Below, one piece after another: positions 21,615-23,209 of a stretch of DNA of 23,209 nucleotides (position 1 is the first letter of the stretch; each line of letters begins with the position of its first letter). The translations under genes were made by a program, and so were the position numbers. The stretch spans positions 1 to 23,209 of the forward strand of contig JBNRMU010000144.1 in the NCBI GenBank assembly GCA_050309765.1, in the 5' to 3' direction. The stretch is from CALWRM01 sp050309765 (GTDB taxonomy: Bacteria; Bacillota; Clostridia; Christensenellales; UBA1750). The notes under the pieces are model-generated. The model did not search any database, was not told where the DNA came from, and worked only from the letters and a program-made list of their open reading frames with translations.

Positions 21615-23209
21615 TTATTTCACTTTGTTTTTGCGCTTGTTGTAAACAATCAGGCCCGCGATGCCGCCTGCGCAGACGACCGCGACCGCCAACCACAGAT
21701 ACGGGTTCGCGAGATCGCCGGTCTTGGGCGAGAAGCCGCCGTACGTGCCGCCGACCCAGGTCCACTTTGCGTACAGCGTCAGGCTGCTGTAGATGGGCGA
21801 GGAGAAGCTGAAGGGGTTGATGCAGGCCGCTTCCGTGTACCAGCCGTCGAAGCGCCAGCCTCTCTCACTGGGATCGGTGGGTCTGGCAGCCGTCTTGCCG
21901 CTTTCGACCATCTGCGCATAGGGGGCTACGCCATGGCCGTTCGCGTCAAAGCTGACGACATAATACAGCGGGGTGGGGGTAGGCGGGTTGATGCCGCCGC
22001 TCGACGTCCACTTGGCATACAGGGTGATGTTGCCTGTAATGGGCGTTGTAAAGTCGAAGAGATTGATGCAGGTCGCTTCCTTATACCAACCGCCGAAGCG
22101 CCAGCCGGCTGCCGCGGGATTGGCAGGCTTGGTGGCCGTCTGGCCGCTCTGCACCGTCTGCGCGGCGGGGGCCGTACCGTGGCCGTTGGCGTCGAAGGTC
22201 ACGGTGTAGGTATCGGGGCCGGGTACCGTGCCCTGCGTCCACTTGGCAAACAGGGTGATGTTGCCGGTGATGGGGGTGGCAAAGTCGAAGGCGTTGGTGC
22301 ATTCGGCCTCGGTGAACCAGCCGCCAAAGACCCAGCCGGGATCGGACGGATCGGCGGGCCGGATGGCCGTCTCGCCGCCCTGCACGGCCTGGGCCGCGGG
22401 AGCCGTACCGTGGCCGTTGGCGTCGAAGGTCACGGTATAGGTATCGGGGCCGGGCACCGTGCCCTCCGTCCACTTGGCGAACAGGGTGATGCTGGCGGTG
22501 ACGGGGGTGGCAAAGTCGAAGGCGTTGGTGCATTCCGCCTCGGTGAACCAGCCGCCAAAGACCCAGCCTTCTTCCGTGGGATCGGCAGGCCTGGTGGCCG
22601 TCTGGCCGCTTGTCACCGTCTGCGCCGCGGGGGCCGTACCGTGGCCGTTGGCGTCGAAGGTCACGGTGAAGGTATCCCCGGGCGTGGGGTCGCCCAGCTT
22701 CGTGGCCTTGAAGAACAGCCGCAGCTCGTCGTTGTTGCCAAACACATGCTGTTCCGCACGCAGGAACTCGACGGTGAAGCCATCGAGCGTCACATTGACC
22801 TTGTCGGGATCGATCTTGGTAAAGTCGATGCTGTGGTCGTCATTAATGGTGTTTTGATAGTCGAGGCGGAAATAATAGTCCGTCCCAACCTCGGGCTCCA
22901 CAGTCGCAGTCTGAGAGAGTGCCGCATCCAGGAAGAAGCGTGAGACAAAATCAAAATCAAGATTGCTCGCGGCGTCGCCTTCCCACACAAAGCTTTGGTT
23001 GTCGGAATATTGCGGGCGATAATACCCGGTGTTGCTTTCATAGGCATATCCGGTGCCGTGGTGCGTCACACCCTTGAGGACGTAGTCGGCGTTCTTCGTG
23101 GCCTTGAAGTGCAGGACAACCTCGTCGTGATCGTTAATCACAAGTGTCTCCGCACGCAGATATTGAACGGTAAAGCCTGCGATCTTTACATCCACCTGGG
23201 AAGCGACGA
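21615..23209 (-). CDS. C-terminal part of a wall-anchored InlB-repeat surface protein (SPKTG)
   Basis: Partial: the frame is open to the window edge, giving about 530 residues, and the true start lies outside. Order from the N side: one copy of an unassigned module (around GFTVQYLRAE), a second copy 132 residues later (GFTVEFLRAE), four Listeria-Bacteroides/InlB B-type repeats (TVTFDANGHGTAPAAQ up to AKWT), a short linker, SPKTGD (21731-21714), a hydrophobic helix and a KRKNKVK tail. That end matches a sortase signal; SPxTG is the form recognised by Clostridioides difficile sortase B. It is probably an extracellular adhesin or surface-layer protein. Stop TAA at 21617-21615. No ligand-binding domain is seen in the window. 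Confidence 0.82.
   Translation of the reverse strand, partial: VASQVDVKIAGFTVQYLRAETLVINDHDEVVLHFKATKNADYVLKGVTHHGTGYAYESNTGYYRPQYSDNQSFVWEGDAASNLDFDFVSRFFLDAALSQTATVEPEVGTDYYFRLDYQNTINDDHSIDFTKIDPDKVNVTLDGFTVEFLRAEQHVFGNNDELRLFFKATKLGDPTPGDTFTVTFDANGHGTAPAAQTVTSGQTATRPADPTEEGWVFGGWFTEAECTNAFDFATPVTASITLFAKWTEGTVPGPDTYTVTFDANGHGTAPAAQAVQGGETAIRPADPSDPGWVFGGWFTEAECTNAFDFATPITGNITLFAKWTQGTVPGPDTYTVTFDANGHGTAPAAQTVQSGQTATKPANPAAAGWRFGGWYKEATCINLFDFTTPITGNITLYAKWTSSGGINPPTPTPLYYVVSFDANGHGVAPYAQMVESGKTAARPTDPSERGWRFDGWYTEAACINPFSFSSPIYSSLTLYAKWTWVGGTYGGFSPKTGDLANPYLWLAVAVVCAGGIAGLIVYNKRKNKVK
21714..21731 (-). other. Sortase-type anchor motif SPKTGD
   Basis: SPKTGD is followed by a hydrophobic stretch of about 20 residues and the basic tail KRKNKVK, ending at 21618. 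The motif has Ser in place of Leu of LPxTG. Confidence 0.65.
21759..22676 (-). repeat. Four tandem InlB/Listeria-Bacteroides repeats
   Basis: Units begin at 22676, 22445, 22214 and 21971 on the minus strand. The first two spacings are exactly 231 bases (77 codons), the third 243 (81 codons). Units 1-3 are nearly identical in DNA, including shared GTVPGPDTYTVTFDANGHG and GGWFTEAECTNAFDFATP; unit 4 is more diverged. Such identity suggests recent duplication or gene conversion. Confidence 0.85.

Noticed and set aside
21600..22943. A 447-codon plus-strand frame opposite the InlB-repeat protein
   Set aside because: Its repeats only mirror those of the minus-strand gene, which has recognised repeats, a sorting signal and a terminator.

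Overview
The window reads as ordinary chromosome of a fairly GC-rich Clostridia-type Firmicute. Support for this comes from strong AGGAGG-type ribosome sites, sigma-A-like promoters, tRNA genes that encode CCA, an RqcH gene, a PadR/DUF2812 pair, pyruvate phosphate dikinase, a membrane pyrophosphatase, and a surface protein with an SPKTG anchor. The genus cannot be named from sequence alone. I see no phage, insertion sequence or CRISPR array.

Layout, left to right. (1) 1-84 is the tail of an unidentified gene with its terminator. (2) 262-1998 is rqcH (ribosome quality control), followed by a RimJ/L-type acetyltransferase (2147-2650). (3) A minus-strand operon reads murI, murC, GNAT (5585 down to 2745), joining peptidoglycan precursor synthesis to an acetyltransferase; a bidirectional terminator separates it from the converging plus-strand gene. 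(4) A 650-base gap precedes a sugar ABC ATPase (ugpC/msmX type), a CdaR/PucR-like regulator and an S41 C-terminal-processing protease. (5) A perfect-consensus promoter drives five tRNA genes (Val, Asp, Phe, Gly, Cys). (6) A TRM11-like RNA methyltransferase overlaps rho by 4 bases; rho carries an Ala/Pro/Glu-rich linker. (7) A DRTGG-domain protein is paired with a PHP-domain phosphoesterase. (8) ppdK has a 15-base palindrome just after its promoter. (9) A padR-DUF2812 operon has two identical spaced operators. (10) A divergent K+-dependent-type membrane pyrophosphatase follows. (11) On the minus strand at the right edge is the C-terminal part of a wall-anchored protein with four InlB/Listeria-Bacteroides repeats and a duplicated unassigned module.

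How parts fit: ppdK and the pyrophosphatase both handle pyrophosphate, so this stretch may help couple PPi metabolism to glycolysis and membrane energy, although each has its own promoter and terminator. ugpC, ppdK and the pyrophosphatase use more T-ending codons (GTT, GCT, CGT) than their neighbours, which suggests high expression. Most transcription units end in clear hairpins.

Most of the window is housekeeping. The items most worth a second look are the paired PadR operators, the palindrome at ppdK, a tRNA-Gly with C at position 55, a strong hairpin inside the tRNA operon, and the SPKTG surface protein with its repeated unknown module. All calls come from reading the sequence; no database search was run.
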